Of a stretch of 64,000 nucleotides of DNA, positions 48,471-57,271 are shown one piece after another. The stretch's first letter is position 1. Each line of letters starts with the position of its first letter. The notes under the pieces are model-generated. The model searched no databases. It had not been told where the DNA came from and saw only the letters and a list, made by a program, of their open reading frames with translations. The position numbers and the translations under genes were made by a program. Source of the stretch: Shinella lacus (GTDB taxonomy: Bacteria; Pseudomonadota; Alphaproteobacteria; Rhizobiales; Rhizobiaceae); assembly GCF_010994755.1 (NCBI RefSeq), contig NZ_WHSB02000002.1, positions 620,001 through 684,000 on the forward strand, given 5' to 3'.

Positions 48471-49643
48471 CTAAATATAGTCCGCCCATTGCTGCATTAG
48501 CGCCCTCCTCCGCTCAAGGGCATCGGATCGCGCATAGGATCTCTCCACCGCGTCGCCAACGGCATGAGCCAGTGCTGCCTCTGCGATCTCGCGGGGTGTA
48601 TGCGCGACCTCGGTTGCCCAATCACGAAAAGATGATCGGAAGCCATGGACGGTTGCCCCCTCTCCTCCCGCCGACTTCAGCGCCTTACCGAGAGTCATAT
48701 CTGACAGAGGTTTCTTGTCTCGGACGCTTGGGAAGACGAGCTCGTTGACGGATTGCGCCGCCATCGTCTTCAGCAACGCTACAGCTTTATCCGAGAGCGG
48801 CACTCGGTGAGGCTTTCCGGGTTTGGTCCGTGCCGCTGGAATCGACCAGATCTTCTTCTGCAGGTCGATCTCAGACCAAAGTGCGCCTCTCACCTCACCG
48901 CTTCTAACAGCAGTCAGAATGGCAAACTCGAGTGCCCTCGCCCCAACGCCTGCCACATTGGTCAACTTCTTCATAAAGCCCGGCACTTCCTCATGGGGCA
49001 TAGAGGCGTGGTGCCCTTTGCTAGTGAGCGCATCAGGTTTGTGCAGAACGTGCTCGAGGTTGCCCCTCCAGGCGGCCGGGTTCTCACCGCTGCGATGCCC
49101 CTCCACCTTCGCGGAATCGAGAACTCGCTCTATCGCTTCGCGCAACTTCTCAGCGGTTTCCTGCTTCGAACCCCACAATGGTCGGATTGCGGCAAGCACA
49201 TGGTCGATGGCAACGTCTGCAATCGGTTTGTCGCGGAGACTGGCGGCATGATTTTCGATCATGTTGCGCCAGCGTGCTTCAGTCTTGGCACCACGCCAAC
49301 GCCCCACCCGTACAGCTTCATCGATGTAAAAGTCGGCGTAATTCCCAAAGGTCATTACGTCGCGCGGAGGGGCATTCTCGGCCTTTCGCTGTTCGATAGG
49401 GTCTACGCCATCGCGAACGAGCTGCCGAGCCTCGGCCGCTCTATCCCGTGCCTTGGCCAAGGACGTATCGGGATAAACACCAAGGCCCATCTGCCGCCGC
49501 TTGCCGCGGAAGGTGAAATCGAGGATCCAATAACGCGAAGCGCCCTTGGCGACGAGCCACAGTCCGCCACCATCGCGTAGCTTCGCCGCCTTGCTTGCGG
49601 CGATCGCCTTCACCGTCAGCACATTTCGAGTATGGCTCCCCAT
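48471..49643 (-). CDS. Tyrosine-type site-specific integrase
   Basis: 390 aa. Order: an N-terminal DUF4102 arm-binding domain (TVKAIAASKAAKLRDGGGLWLVAKG), a core-binding domain, and a catalytic domain with the Arg in EFAILTAVRSGEVRGALW, HGFRSSFRDWA (H-x-x-R) and the C-terminal Tyr in DAVERSYARSD. It integrates and excises the element at tRNA-Asn. The ATG with AAGGA is chosen over a TTG 15 nt upstream. Its 5' end overlaps the right arm-type repeat. Confidence 0.93.
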   Translation of the reverse strand: MGSHTRNVLTVKAIAASKAAKLRDGGGLWLVAKGASRYWILDFTFRGKRRQMGLGVYPDTSLAKARDRAAEARQLVRDGVDPIEQRKAENAPPRDVMTFGNYADFYIDEAVRVGRWRGAKTEARWRNMIENHAASLRDKPIADVAIDHVLAAIRPLWGSKQETAEKLREAIERVLDSAKVEGHRSGENPAAWRGNLEHVLHKPDALTSKGHHASMPHEEVPGFMKKLTNVAGVGARALEFAILTAVRSGEVRGALWSEIDLQKKIWSIPAARTKPGKPHRVPLSDKAVALLKTMAAQSVNELVFPSVRDKKPLSDMTLGKALKSAGGEGATVHGFRSSFRDWATEVAHTPREIAEAALAHAVGDAVERSYARSDALERRRALMQQWADYI

Positions 49644-49647
49644 TTTC

Positions 49648-49673
49648 CTTCCCCGCAACTTTCCCCGCTTTTG
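49648..49673 (+). repeat. Candidate integrase arm-type site, right
   Basis: Near-copy of the left site at 28323-28349: two CTTCCCCGC-type motifs ending in CCCCGCTTTTG, just upstream of the integrase start, about 113 bp from the attR core. Confidence 0.5.
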
Positions 49674-49786
49674 GGGGTGTTGCTAGTTGTAGACGGTATG
49701 GTCACAATGGGCAAGGAGGACGCTGAATATTGGTAATTCAGCGGGTTGCGGGTAGACGGTAAAGTTGAAAGGGTCGCTATCCAATT

Positions 49787-49803
49787 TCCGGCCCGGGGAG
49801 CCA
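49787..49803 (+). repeat. attR core
   Basis: 17-bp copy of the tRNA-Asn 3' end, identical to 28254-28270. No other part of the tRNA is duplicated. Confidence 0.85.
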
Positions 49804-49919
49804 GATTTTGAGGGGCTGTGCTGAAAAGCGCGGCCCTTCTGCTTTTCCGGCATAGACGCAGTTAAGGAGCCATCCTTCCGCAGGATTGGCTCCCCGTCAA
49901 TGATCACGTGCTGCTTTCG

Positions 49920-50111
49920 CTATCGCACGTTCGTCGGCTGGCGCTTGATGTTCATCTGGAGTTCGTGGCGGCTGGCGAAGCGGCCGAAGAGCAGGAGAAG
50001 CTTGCGTTCCTCCGCCTTGTCCAATCCGTTCTTGCGGCAATGTTCGATTACATCGAGCACATTGCGGGTCTGGCGGGGGCTGAACTGGCGATTGTCGATG
50101 TGGTGCGTCAT
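49920..50111 (-). CDS. Small unknown protein (63 aa), stress-promoter gene
   Basis: MTHHIDNRQFSPRQTRNVLDVIEHCRKNGLDKAEERKLLLLFGRFASRHELQMN is a basic, helical protein of a type seen in many Rhizobiaceae; function unknown. GAGGAG at 7 nt supports the start. A GGAAC-N16-CATT promoter lies 36 nt upstream. It is the first gene outside the element. Confidence 0.7.
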   Translation of the reverse strand: MTHHIDNRQFSPRQTRNVLDVIEHCRKNGLDKAEERKLLLLFGRFASRHELQMNIKRQPTNVR

Positions 50112-50147
50112 GGCGGGCTCCTCGCTTCGGCATTCGGGCAGAGGAGG

Positions 50148-50172
50148 AATGCGCCGGGCGGCTTATTGTTCC
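50148..50172 (-). promoter_or_regulatory. EcfG/RpoE2-type promoter for the 63-aa gene
   Basis: Minus strand GGAAC, 16 nt, CATT; start codon 36 nt downstream. Confidence 0.6.
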
Positions 50173-50186
50173 CGGCGCTTTGATTT

Positions 50187-50396
50187 TCAGGCCACCATTC
50201 CGGCACCCGCCTGGCCGGCACTGCGGGCGAGGCTGTAGTCGCGATCGGGGGTGGCGCGGTGGAAGGTCTGGCTGCGGTCGCGCGGCCGCATAGCGGCGTC
50301 GCCGAGCGGCGTTCCGATTACCCCGTCGGCATAGGTGCCGGTCGCGATATCGTCGTCATGATCGACCGGGCTCGCCGGAAAAAGTCTGAAAAGCAT
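50187..50396 (-). CDS. Small unknown protein (69 aa), stress-promoter gene
   Basis: MLFRLFPASPVDHDDDIATGTYADGVIGTPLGDAAMRPRDRSQTFHRATPDRDYSLARSAG is polar and probably disordered. GGAGG at 7 nt supports the start. A perfect GGAAC-N16-CGTT promoter lies 25 nt upstream. No family recognised. Confidence 0.65.
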   Translation of the reverse strand: MLFRLFPASPVDHDDDIATGTYADGVIGTPLGDAAMRPRDRSQTFHRATPDRDYSLARSAGQAGAGMVA

Positions 50397-50420
50397 CCTG
50401 ATACCTCCAATTTTCCTTCA

Positions 50421-50445
50421 AACGAACGGGCGCGGTTTCCGTTCC
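50421..50445 (-). promoter_or_regulatory. EcfG/RpoE2-type promoter for the 69-aa gene
   Basis: Minus strand GGAAC, 16 nt, CGTT: perfect consensus; start codon 25 nt downstream. Confidence 0.7.
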
Positions 50446-50622
50446 CGCCGATTGCCGGATAGACGCAAAATTAACCATGTTTCCTAACAGCTCGTTAAAG
50501 CCTCGCGCTTTTCCGGGCGACCTTGCGCATCTTTGTGATCCGACCTGTCACGATTCACGTCTTGGCGTTCAGGAACATTGACGCTAGCTTACCCTTACGT
50601 CGGGTTGGCAGAGGGGCAATCG

Positions 50623-51888
50623 ATGACGAATGATTTGATTTCAGAACAGACATTTTCAGATCGAGACATTTTGACGGCGGCCAATTTCGCCACGCGCGCG
50701 AAAGGACTGCCGTTCCGCGCGCAGATGGTGTTGCGCAGCCTGCTCGGCCTGGAAACCGGGGCGCTCGCCATAACGGTGCCAAGCGGCCAGACATTCGTGA
50801 TCCGCGGCAAGACGCCCGGCCCGAACGCGGTCGTGAAGCTCAACAACTGGAACCTTGCCTATCGCGCCGTCAGCGGCGGCACGATCGGCGTTGCCGAAAG
50901 CTACATGGATGGTGACTGGGAAAGCCCGGACGCCGGCATGTTCCTCGAACTCGTGCTGGTCAATACCAACATCGTTCGCAACTACACGAACGGCCCGCGC
51001 GGCCTGCTGCTGCTCGTCGAAAAATTCCGCCACTGGCTGAACGCCAACACCCGCCGCGGCTCGCAGCGCAACATTTCCGCGCATTACGACCTCGGCAACG
51101 AGTTCTATTCCCAGTGGCTCGACCCGACGATGACTTATTCCTCCGCGCTCTATTCGCGCGGCGCAAACGACCTCACCTCCGCCCAGGTCGCGAAATACCG
51201 CGCCCTTGCGGAGGCGACCGGCATCGGCCCGAACGACCATGTGCTGGAGATCGGCTGCGGCTGGGGTGGCTTTGCCGAGTTTGCGGCCAGCGAGATCGGC
51301 TGCAAGGTCACGGGCCTGACGATCAGCCGCGAGCAGCTTGCCTTTGCGCGCGAGCGCATGGCGAAAGCCGGCCTTACCGACCGCGTCGAGCTGAAATTCC
51401 AGGATTACCGCGACGAGACCGGCACCTATGACCGCATCGTCTCGATCGAAATGTTCGAGGCGGTCGGTGAAAAATACTGGCCTGCCTATTTTTCCAAGCT
51501 GAACGAATGCCTGAAGCCCGGCGGGCGCGCCGGCCTGCAGATCATCACCATCCTGCAGGAAGCCTATGAAGAATACCGGTCGAACCCGGATTTCATCCAG
51601 AAATACGTCTTCCCCGGCGGCATGCTGCCGACCCGCGAGCACCTGGCATCGCTCGGCCGGCAGTTCGGGCTGTCGACGGCCTCCGACATCGGCTTCGGCC
51701 ATGACTATGCCCGCACGCTCGCCGAATGGCGCCACCGCTTCTGGGCCGCCTGGGAGCGCATCGTGCCGCTCGGCTTCGACGAGCGCTTCCGCAAACTCTG
51801 GGAATTCTACTTCTACTATTGCGAAGCGGGTTTTCGAGCGCGAAACATCGACGTGCGGCAGGTGGTTTATACGCGTCCGCTCGGCTGA
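50623..51888 (+). CDS. cfa: Cyclopropane-fatty-acyl-phospholipid synthase family protein
   Basis: SAM-dependent enzyme that adds a methylene bridge to unsaturated acyl chains of membrane lipids. The 421-aa product shows ISAHYDLGNEFYSQWLDPTMTYSSALY and the SAM site VLEIGCGWGGFAEFAASEIG, then the family region KYVFPGGMLPTREHL. GAGGGG before the ATG at 50623 decides the start over an upstream in-frame codon. Stationary-phase membrane modification fits the stress genes next to it, but no EcfG promoter is seen here. Confidence 0.9.
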   Translation: MTNDLISEQTFSDRDILTAANFATRAKGLPFRAQMVLRSLLGLETGALAITVPSGQTFVIRGKTPGPNAVVKLNNWNLAYRAVSGGTIGVAESYMDGDWESPDAGMFLELVLVNTNIVRNYTNGPRGLLLLVEKFRHWLNANTRRGSQRNISAHYDLGNEFYSQWLDPTMTYSSALYSRGANDLTSAQVAKYRALAEATGIGPNDHVLEIGCGWGGFAEFAASEIGCKVTGLTISREQLAFARERMAKAGLTDRVELKFQDYRDETGTYDRIVSIEMFEAVGEKYWPAYFSKLNECLKPGGRAGLQIITILQEAYEEYRSNPDFIQKYVFPGGMLPTREHLASLGRQFGLSTASDIGFGHDYARTLAEWRHRFWAAWERIVPLGFDERFRKLWEFYFYYCEAGFRARNIDVRQVVYTRPLG

Positions 51889-52014
51889 CCCGCGCAGGTT
51901 AAAAAAAATCCCTCTGGAAGCTCGTTCTCGGGGAACACGATTTCTTGCAAAGCGCCGCTTGGCGGCCGAAAAGACGTTTCCTGATCTAGGTTTATAACGC
52001 GAGGCTCGGCTCCC

Positions 52015-53055
52015 ATGGCAATTCTTCCGTCCGTTCTGGATGCAATCGGCAATACGCCGCTGATCCGGCTCAAGGGGGCTTCCGACGCGACGGGCTGCGA
52101 GATCCTCGGCAAGGCGGAGTTCCTGAACCCCGGCCAGTCGGTCAAGGACCGCGCGGCACTCTATATCATCCGTGCCGCGGAACGCTCCGGGGCGCTGCGT
52201 CCTGGCGGCGTCATCGTCGAAGGCACGGCCGGCAATACCGGCATCGGGCTGGCGCTCGTCGCGCAGGCGCTCGGCTACCGCACCGTCATCGTCATTCCGG
52301 AAACCCAGAGCCAGGAAAAGAAGGACGCGCTGCGCCTGCTCGGCGCCGAGCTCGTCGAGGTCCCGGCCGTTCCCTACAAGAACCCGAACAACTACGTAAA
52401 ACTCTCCGGCCGCCTCGCCGAGCAGCTTGCGAAAACCGAGCCGAACGGCGCGATCTGGGCCAACCAGTTCGACAATGTCGCCAACCGTGACGCCCATGTC
52501 GAGACGACGGCGCCGGAAATCTGGCGCGACACGGACGGCAAGGTGGACGGCTTCGTCTCGGCCGTCGGCTCCGGCGGAACACTGGCCGGGGTTGCCGCAG
52601 GCCTTCGGGCGAAAAACCCGAACATCAAGATCGCGCTTGCCGATCCAGATGGTGCGGCACTCTACAACTATTATGCGCATGGCGAACTGAAGGCCGCCGG
52701 CAGCTCGATCACCGAAGGCATCGGCCAGGGCCGCATCACGGCGAACCTCGAAGGGTTCACGCCGGATTATTCCTACAATATTCCCGATTCCGAGGCGGTT
52801 CCGCTTGTTTTCGACCTGATCGAGAACGAAGGCATCGCGCTTGGCGGCTCCTCCGGCATCAACATTGCGGGCGCGATCCGGCTGGCCAGAGACCTCGGCC
52901 CGGGCCACACGATCGTGACGATCCTCTGCGACTATGGTAACCGCTATCAGTCCAAACTCTTCAACGCGGACTTCCTCGATTCGAAGGGCCTGCCCGTTCC
53001 GGCATGGCTGACGGCGAAATCGGGGATCAAGGTCCCCTATCAGCCGGTCGAATAG
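52015..53055 (+). CDS. cysK: Cysteine synthase A
   Basis: PLP enzyme that forms cysteine from O-acetylserine and sulfide. The 346-aa product has the PLP Lys in NPGQSVKDRAAL, the substrate loop EGTAGNTGIGLA, and the phosphate loop VGSGGTLAG. It belongs to the slightly longer cysteine synthase A group common in rhizobia. The alaX gene follows after 5 bp, and sseA and a GNAT gene after that, so the run is sulfur/cysteine-linked. Confidence 0.93.
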   Translation: MAILPSVLDAIGNTPLIRLKGASDATGCEILGKAEFLNPGQSVKDRAALYIIRAAERSGALRPGGVIVEGTAGNTGIGLALVAQALGYRTVIVIPETQSQEKKDALRLLGAELVEVPAVPYKNPNNYVKLSGRLAEQLAKTEPNGAIWANQFDNVANRDAHVETTAPEIWRDTDGKVDGFVSAVGSGGTLAGVAAGLRAKNPNIKIALADPDGAALYNYYAHGELKAAGSSITEGIGQGRITANLEGFTPDYSYNIPDSEAVPLVFDLIENEGIALGGSSGINIAGAIRLARDLGPGHTIVTILCDYGNRYQSKLFNADFLDSKGLPVPAWLTAKSGIKVPYQPVE

Positions 53056-53060
53056 GTCTC

Positions 53061-53804
53061 ATGTCCCTGCCAACCACTGCCCTCTTTCGCGACGATTTTT
53101 ATCTTTCGACAAACGAGGCGGTGGTGACGGCGGTGCACGAGGATGGCGGCATCGAGCTCGACCAGACCTGTTTCTACGCGACATCCGGCGGCCAGCCGGG
53201 CGATACCGGCTTTCTGGAGCGCACCGACGGTTCCCGCATCGCGCTCGGTCCGGCCGTCAATGGTGGCACGAAAGAGATCATCATCCACCGCCCGCTGAAG
53301 GGCGAAACGTCGCCGATCGTCGGCGAGACGGTGGTCGCCCATATCGACTGGGCGCGCCGCTACAAGCTGATGCGCATGCACACGGCCTGCCACCTGCTCT
53401 CCGTCGTCTGCCCCTACCCCATCACCGGCGCGGCCGTTGGCGAGGACGACAGCCGGGTCGATTTTGACATGAGCGAGACGATCGACAAGGATGAGGTGAC
53501 GGCGCGGCTGATGAAGCTCGTTGAAGAAAACCATCCGATCTTCGTGCAATGGATCACCGATGAGGAACTCGCTGCCAATCCCGGCATTGTGAGGTCGAAG
53601 AACGTGCGCCCGCCGATGGGCCTTGGCCGCGTCAGCCTCGTCTGCATCGGTGAAAACTCTTCGGTCGACAGCCAGCCCTGCGGCGGCACGCATGTCTCGG
53701 AGACGCAGGAAGTGGGTGCCATCCACATCGGCAAGATCGAGAAGAAGGGCAAGGAGAACCGCCGGTTCCGCATCCGCTTCGGTGCGCCCGGTTCCGAGGC
53801 GTAG
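53061..53804 (+). CDS. Alanyl-tRNA editing protein (AlaX-type)
   Basis: Trans-editing hydrolase that removes Ser or Gly from mischarged tRNA-Ala. The 247-aa product resembles the AlaRS editing domain: DQTCFYATSGGQPGDTGFL, zinc site HTACHLLSVV, and SQPCGGTHVSETQEVGAI. The start at 53061 is 5 bp after cysK; an in-frame open extension into cysK is not coding. Confidence 0.9.
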   Translation: MSLPTTALFRDDFYLSTNEAVVTAVHEDGGIELDQTCFYATSGGQPGDTGFLERTDGSRIALGPAVNGGTKEIIIHRPLKGETSPIVGETVVAHIDWARRYKLMRMHTACHLLSVVCPYPITGAAVGEDDSRVDFDMSETIDKDEVTARLMKLVEENHPIFVQWITDEELAANPGIVRSKNVRPPMGLGRVSLVCIGENSSVDSQPCGGTHVSETQEVGAIHIGKIEKKGKENRRFRIRFGAPGSEA

Positions 53805-53879
53805 CGCTTTCTGGTTTACGCAGTTCCGGACGCAAGACCGCGTTCCGCATTTTTGCCGGAATTGCCTGAGGAGTAAAAA

Positions 53880-54734
53880 ATGTCCAACGACAAGAGCAGG
53901 TTCGTCGTCTCGGCCGACTGGGTGGAAAAGCAGCTCGGCGCGCCGGAATTCCGCATCGTCGATGCCGCCTGGTATCTGCCCGCGCAAAACCGCAACGGCG
54001 CCCTCGAATATGCGGCCGGCCACATTCCCGGCGCCGTCTTCTTCGATCAGGATGTGATCGCCGATCATTCGAGCAACCTGCCGCACACCGTGCCGTCGCC
54101 GGCCTTCTTCGCCACCGAAGTCGGCAAGCTCGGCATTTCGGATACGGACACGATCGTCGTCTATGACGGCCCCGGCATCTTCACCGCGCCGCGCGTCTGG
54201 TGGCTGTTCCGCACGATGGGCGCCAAGAACGTCTTCGTGCTGGATGGCGGTATCGATGGCTGGAAGAAGGAAGGAAGGCCGCTCCAGACCGACCTGCCGG
54301 AACCCGCCCCCGCCGTCTTCCACACCAATTTCAATCCCTATGCCGTCACCTCCTTCGAGGAGATGCGCGGCATCGTTTCGACCGGCTCCAAGCAGATCGC
54401 CGATGCCCGCGGCGCCGGCCGATTCACCGGCGAGGAAGCGGAGCCCCGCGCCGGCATGCGCTCCGGCCATATGCCGGGCGCCAAAAGCCTGCCGTCGGGC
54501 ACCTTCTCCGTCGATGGCAAGTTGAAGGACCTTACGAGCCTGCGAAAACATTTCGAGGATTCGGGCATCGACCTTTCGAAGCCGATCGTCACCAGCTGCG
54601 GCTCGGGCATCACGGCGGCGATCATCACGCTGGCGCTCACCTCGCTCGGCCATGACAACAACACGCTCTATGACGGCTCCTGGTCGCAATGGGGTGGCCG
54701 GGACGATACGCCGGTCGTGACGGGAAAAGACTGA
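53880..54734 (+). CDS. sseA: 3-mercaptopyruvate sulfurtransferase
   Basis: Tandem-rhodanese enzyme moving sulfur from mercaptopyruvate to thiols or cyanide. The 284-aa product starts FVVSADWVEKQLGAPEFRIVDA, has an inactive N-terminal rhodanese domain and a C-terminal one with the active loop TSCGSGITAAI, the CGSG[VI] signature of mercaptopyruvate enzymes. Its stop overlaps the GNAT start by one base (TGATG). Confidence 0.92.
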   Translation: MSNDKSRFVVSADWVEKQLGAPEFRIVDAAWYLPAQNRNGALEYAAGHIPGAVFFDQDVIADHSSNLPHTVPSPAFFATEVGKLGISDTDTIVVYDGPGIFTAPRVWWLFRTMGAKNVFVLDGGIDGWKKEGRPLQTDLPEPAPAVFHTNFNPYAVTSFEEMRGIVSTGSKQIADARGAGRFTGEEAEPRAGMRSGHMPGAKSLPSGTFSVDGKLKDLTSLRKHFEDSGIDLSKPIVTSCGSGITAAIITLALTSLGHDNNTLYDGSWSQWGGRDDTPVVTGKD

Positions 54735-55324
54735 TGGCGAAGAAGGCACAGACGGCACCGATCGCCGTCCACATCACCGCGCTCGAAATGACCTCGCCCC
54801 CGAAGCAGAGCCTGCCGGTGCCGGTCAACGTGCACACCGCGATCCTCAATGCGCCGGAAATCCCGCTCGCCTTCTACCGCTTCCTCTACCGGCAGGTCGG
54901 CAGCCGCTGGCACTGGGTCGACCGGCTGCGCATGACGGACGATACACTCGCCGAGACGCTGTACGACAAGCGCAACAGCGTCACCGTGCTCTATGTCAAC
55001 GGCGCGCCGGCCGGGTTCTTCGAGCTGTTGCAGATCGATGAGGACGTGGTCGAGCTGTCGCATTTCGGCCTGTTCGAGCGCGCGCTGGGGCTGGGCATCG
55101 GCAAGTGGTTCCTGCTCCAGACGCTCTATGCCGCCTGGTCGCTCGGGCCGAAGCGCGTGACGGTTACCACCAACAATCTCGACCATCCGCGCGCCCTCCA
55201 GCTCTACCAGATGTTCGGCTTCTCGCCGGTGGGCACGCGGGATGCCGAGCTTGTTCCGCTCGCCGACGTCGAGCTGCTGGCGCTTGCCAAGCGCGATTGT
55301 CTGCTGCCGCCAGAGCCGCGTTAA
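54734..55324 (+). CDS. GNAT family N-acetyltransferase
   Basis: 196 aa. The acetyl-CoA site is in GLFERALGLGIGKWFLLQTLYAAW, followed by VTVTTNNLDHPRALQLYQMFGFSPVG, the typical end of a GNAT domain. The substrate is unknown. Coupled to sseA (start ATG inside TGATG). Confidence 0.85.
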   Translation: MAKKAQTAPIAVHITALEMTSPPKQSLPVPVNVHTAILNAPEIPLAFYRFLYRQVGSRWHWVDRLRMTDDTLAETLYDKRNSVTVLYVNGAPAGFFELLQIDEDVVELSHFGLFERALGLGIGKWFLLQTLYAAWSLGPKRVTVTTNNLDHPRALQLYQMFGFSPVGTRDAELVPLADVELLALAKRDCLLPPEPR

Positions 55325-55422
55325 TCAATCTGAACGGGAGCTAACAGCCGGTTCAGCTCCCTTTCAGATCGCCTATGGCAATTTCCGTTCAACAGACGAT
55401 CAAACGAACAGGAAACATTGCC

Positions 55423-55983
55423 ATGCAACGCCGCGCCTTTCTGACCGCGTTCGCCACCGCCCTTGCCGTCCCCGCCTTTTCGGGCCTCGCGCTCGCGCAG
55501 GAAACCCCGTCCTCGGAGATCATCCTGCGCCGCCTCGATGCGGCCCCCTCCCGCCGCCTGCGCGAAGAGGAACGGGTGACCGTGCGCGAATTCAAGCGCC
55601 GTCCGGATCTGCGCGGTGCCGCCCCCTCGATCAACATCCAGTCGATCAACTTCGCCTTCGCTTCCTCGGATATTCCGCGCTCGGAATACCGCAAGGTCAG
55701 CCAGATCGCGCGCGCCATGGAACAGCTCCTCAAGCGCCGCCGCCGCGCCGTCTTCCTCATCGAAGGCCATACGGATGCCGTGGGCTCGGCCGCGTCCAAC
55801 CAGGTGTTGTCCGAGCGCCGCGCCGAATCGTTGAAGCGGCTGCTCGTGCAGGAATTCGGCATCCCCTACCGCGCGCTCGAAACGGTCGGCTACGGCGAGG
55901 ACTATCTGCTGGTGCCGACCCAGAACGAGGAATGGCGCAACCGCCGCGTGACGCTGCGCCGCATCGACGAATTCGTGCGCTAA
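55423..55983 (+). CDS. OmpA-family peptidoglycan-binding protein
   Basis: 186 aa. The signal MQRRAFLTAFATALAVPAFSGLALAQ begins with a twin-arginine-like RRAFL, so Tat export is possible. The C-terminal OmpA domain (about 75-180) carries FAFASSDIP, VFLIEGHTDAVGSAASNQVLSERRAESL, and YGEDYLLVPTQNEEWRNRRV. Expected to bind peptidoglycan in the periplasm. The ATG at 55423 begins the signal. Confidence 0.85.
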   Translation: MQRRAFLTAFATALAVPAFSGLALAQETPSSEIILRRLDAAPSRRLREEERVTVREFKRRPDLRGAAPSINIQSINFAFASSDIPRSEYRKVSQIARAMEQLLKRRRRAVFLIEGHTDAVGSAASNQVLSERRAESLKRLLVQEFGIPYRALETVGYGEDYLLVPTQNEEWRNRRVTLRRIDEFVR

Positions 55984-56165
55984 TTCAACGCTCCAGATGC
56001 ATCACCGCGGGTGCCGGCCGGCATCCGCGGTGATGTTGTTTTTGCGGCCTACTTCGGTGCTGGAAACGACCGGGCAACTATGTCATATGACTGTCACGAG
56101 CATTTCCCGAAGGCGATGGAGCCGTGGACGGATCGATCGGCATACAAACGGAATCTTTCGCTCGC

Positions 56166-57200
56166 ATGGACAGCCCCACCCCTGATCTTCGCGATTTGCT
56201 TGGCAAGCGGGTGCGCATCCTGCACACCAAGCGGCGCCTCAGCATCCAGAAGCGCATCGTCGTCTTCGAGCAGCAGACCTATGTGCTGCATTTCTTCGTG
56301 CTGAAATCGACCAAGGACCGTTTCGAGGACGCCGTCGGGCGGCTGGAGGCGGCCGGCATTTCCGCCCAGCATGTCTGCGCCGGCACCGCCTCGTGGGGCG
56401 ATGCCATCAAGGCCGGCGGCCACTGGCTGGCGCTCTCCTACCTGCCCGGAAAGCCTCTGACCCAGAAGGCGCATCCGGCAGCGCTCGCGGCGCTTGGCCG
56501 CACGCTCGCCAAGCTCAACACGATCGAAGGCGCCGCCACGGGCGCGCTCTTCGAACGCCGCCGGCCGGTCCTGCCGCATGAGGGTTATCTCGCCCAGTCC
56601 GGCGCCCTTCACAGCCCGGAAGAGCGGCGCTGGATCGAACAAAGCCTCACGCGCATGCGGCGCCTGCCGGCCACCCAGCTCACCCATGGCGACCTCTACG
56701 GCAGCAATATCATCGAGCAGGACGAACATGCGATCGGCCTGATCGACTATGAGCTGATGACCTATGACGTGTCCGGCATCGAGCTTGCCGCAACGATGAT
56801 GCGCCCGTTCTGTCGGCAGACCGCGCAGCGGCGCAGCCTGCTCGACGGCTATCTCGGCACCTGCGCTGCCGACCTGCGCGCGACCTGGCTGGCGCACGCG
56901 CCGGACCTCGTCTTCACCGCCGCCACCCGCTTGCTCGCCGCACGGCGGCAGCGTATCCGTCACCTGAAGATCCGCGACCGGCTTCTCTCCATCGCTGAAG
57001 CGCTCCCGCTGGCATCGCTGCGCAAGCGGCTGAAAGACCGGCGCGAGGCCATTGCCAGGAACATCGTGTCCGCCGAGGCGAACGAGGCCTATTACCAGCA
57101 CATCGCCAAAACCATGGTCGGCCTCTGCCTCGCCGATCCGGCGATCGATCCTGTCGAACTCCTGCGGCAATGCGACAAGGCGTTTCGTAAGACGGCCTGA
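56166..57200 (+). CDS. APH-family phosphotransferase-like protein
   Basis: About 344 aa with the aminoglycoside-phosphotransferase/protein-kinase fold: Brenner motif [12 protein letters not shown] and the metal-binding [12 protein letters not shown]. The N-lobe segment [20 protein letters not shown] holds the usual Lys position, here within KSTKDRF. The C-terminal 130 residues are helical and unassigned. Substrate unknown; resistance should not be assumed. An upstream in-frame ATG at 56124 is also possible. Confidence 0.72.
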   Translation: MDSPTPDLRDLLGKRVRILHTKRRLSIQKRIVVFEQQTYVLHFFVLKSTKDRFEDAVGRLEAAGISAQHVCAGTASWGDAIKAGGHWLALSYLPGKPLTQKAHPAALAALGRTLAKLNTIEGAATGALFERRRPVLPHEGYLAQSGALHSPEERRWIEQSLTRMRRLPATQLTHGDLYGSNIIEQDEHAIGLIDYELMTYDVSGIELAATMMRPFCRQTAQRRSLLDGYLGTCAADLRATWLAHAPDLVFTAATRLLAARRQRIRHLKIRDRLLSIAEALPLASLRKRLKDRREAIARNIVSAEANEAYYQHIAKTMVGLCLADPAIDPVELLRQCDKAFRKTA

Positions 57201-57271
57201 CAGGAATCGGGTGTCGCGGTCGCGGCCAATGATGAAGGATTGCGGCACCTTGCAACCGGAGCCGCCAAAAG

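Larger units (their letters stand above)
28254..49803. mobile_element. Integrative element in tRNA-Asn (about 21.5 kb) with partial phage module
   Basis: Bounded by a 17-bp direct repeat of the tRNA-Asn 3' end, with a tyrosine integrase just inside the right end. The content is accessory: small stress-type genes, HTH regulators, a ClpP-like protease, tail chaperone and tape measure genes, an AlpA-like regulator, an AAA ATPase and a DUF4062 gene. Capsid, portal, large terminase and lysis genes are absent, so it is either a decayed prophage or a satellite-like element. Many parts (for example 42.3-46.0 kb) are visibly more AT-rich than the flanks. Confidence 0.85.

Noticed and set aside
49683-49907. 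74-aa minus ORF spanning attR
   Set aside because: Translates the att repeat; no ribosome site; unlikely to be a gene.
50656-52908. 750-aa minus-strand ORF opposite cfa and cysK
   Set aside because: Shadow of two clear genes.
56166-57200. Reading the APH-family protein as an antibiotic-resistance gene
   Set aside because: Only the general kinase motifs are present; the core-genome setting and unknown C-terminal part give no support for resistance.
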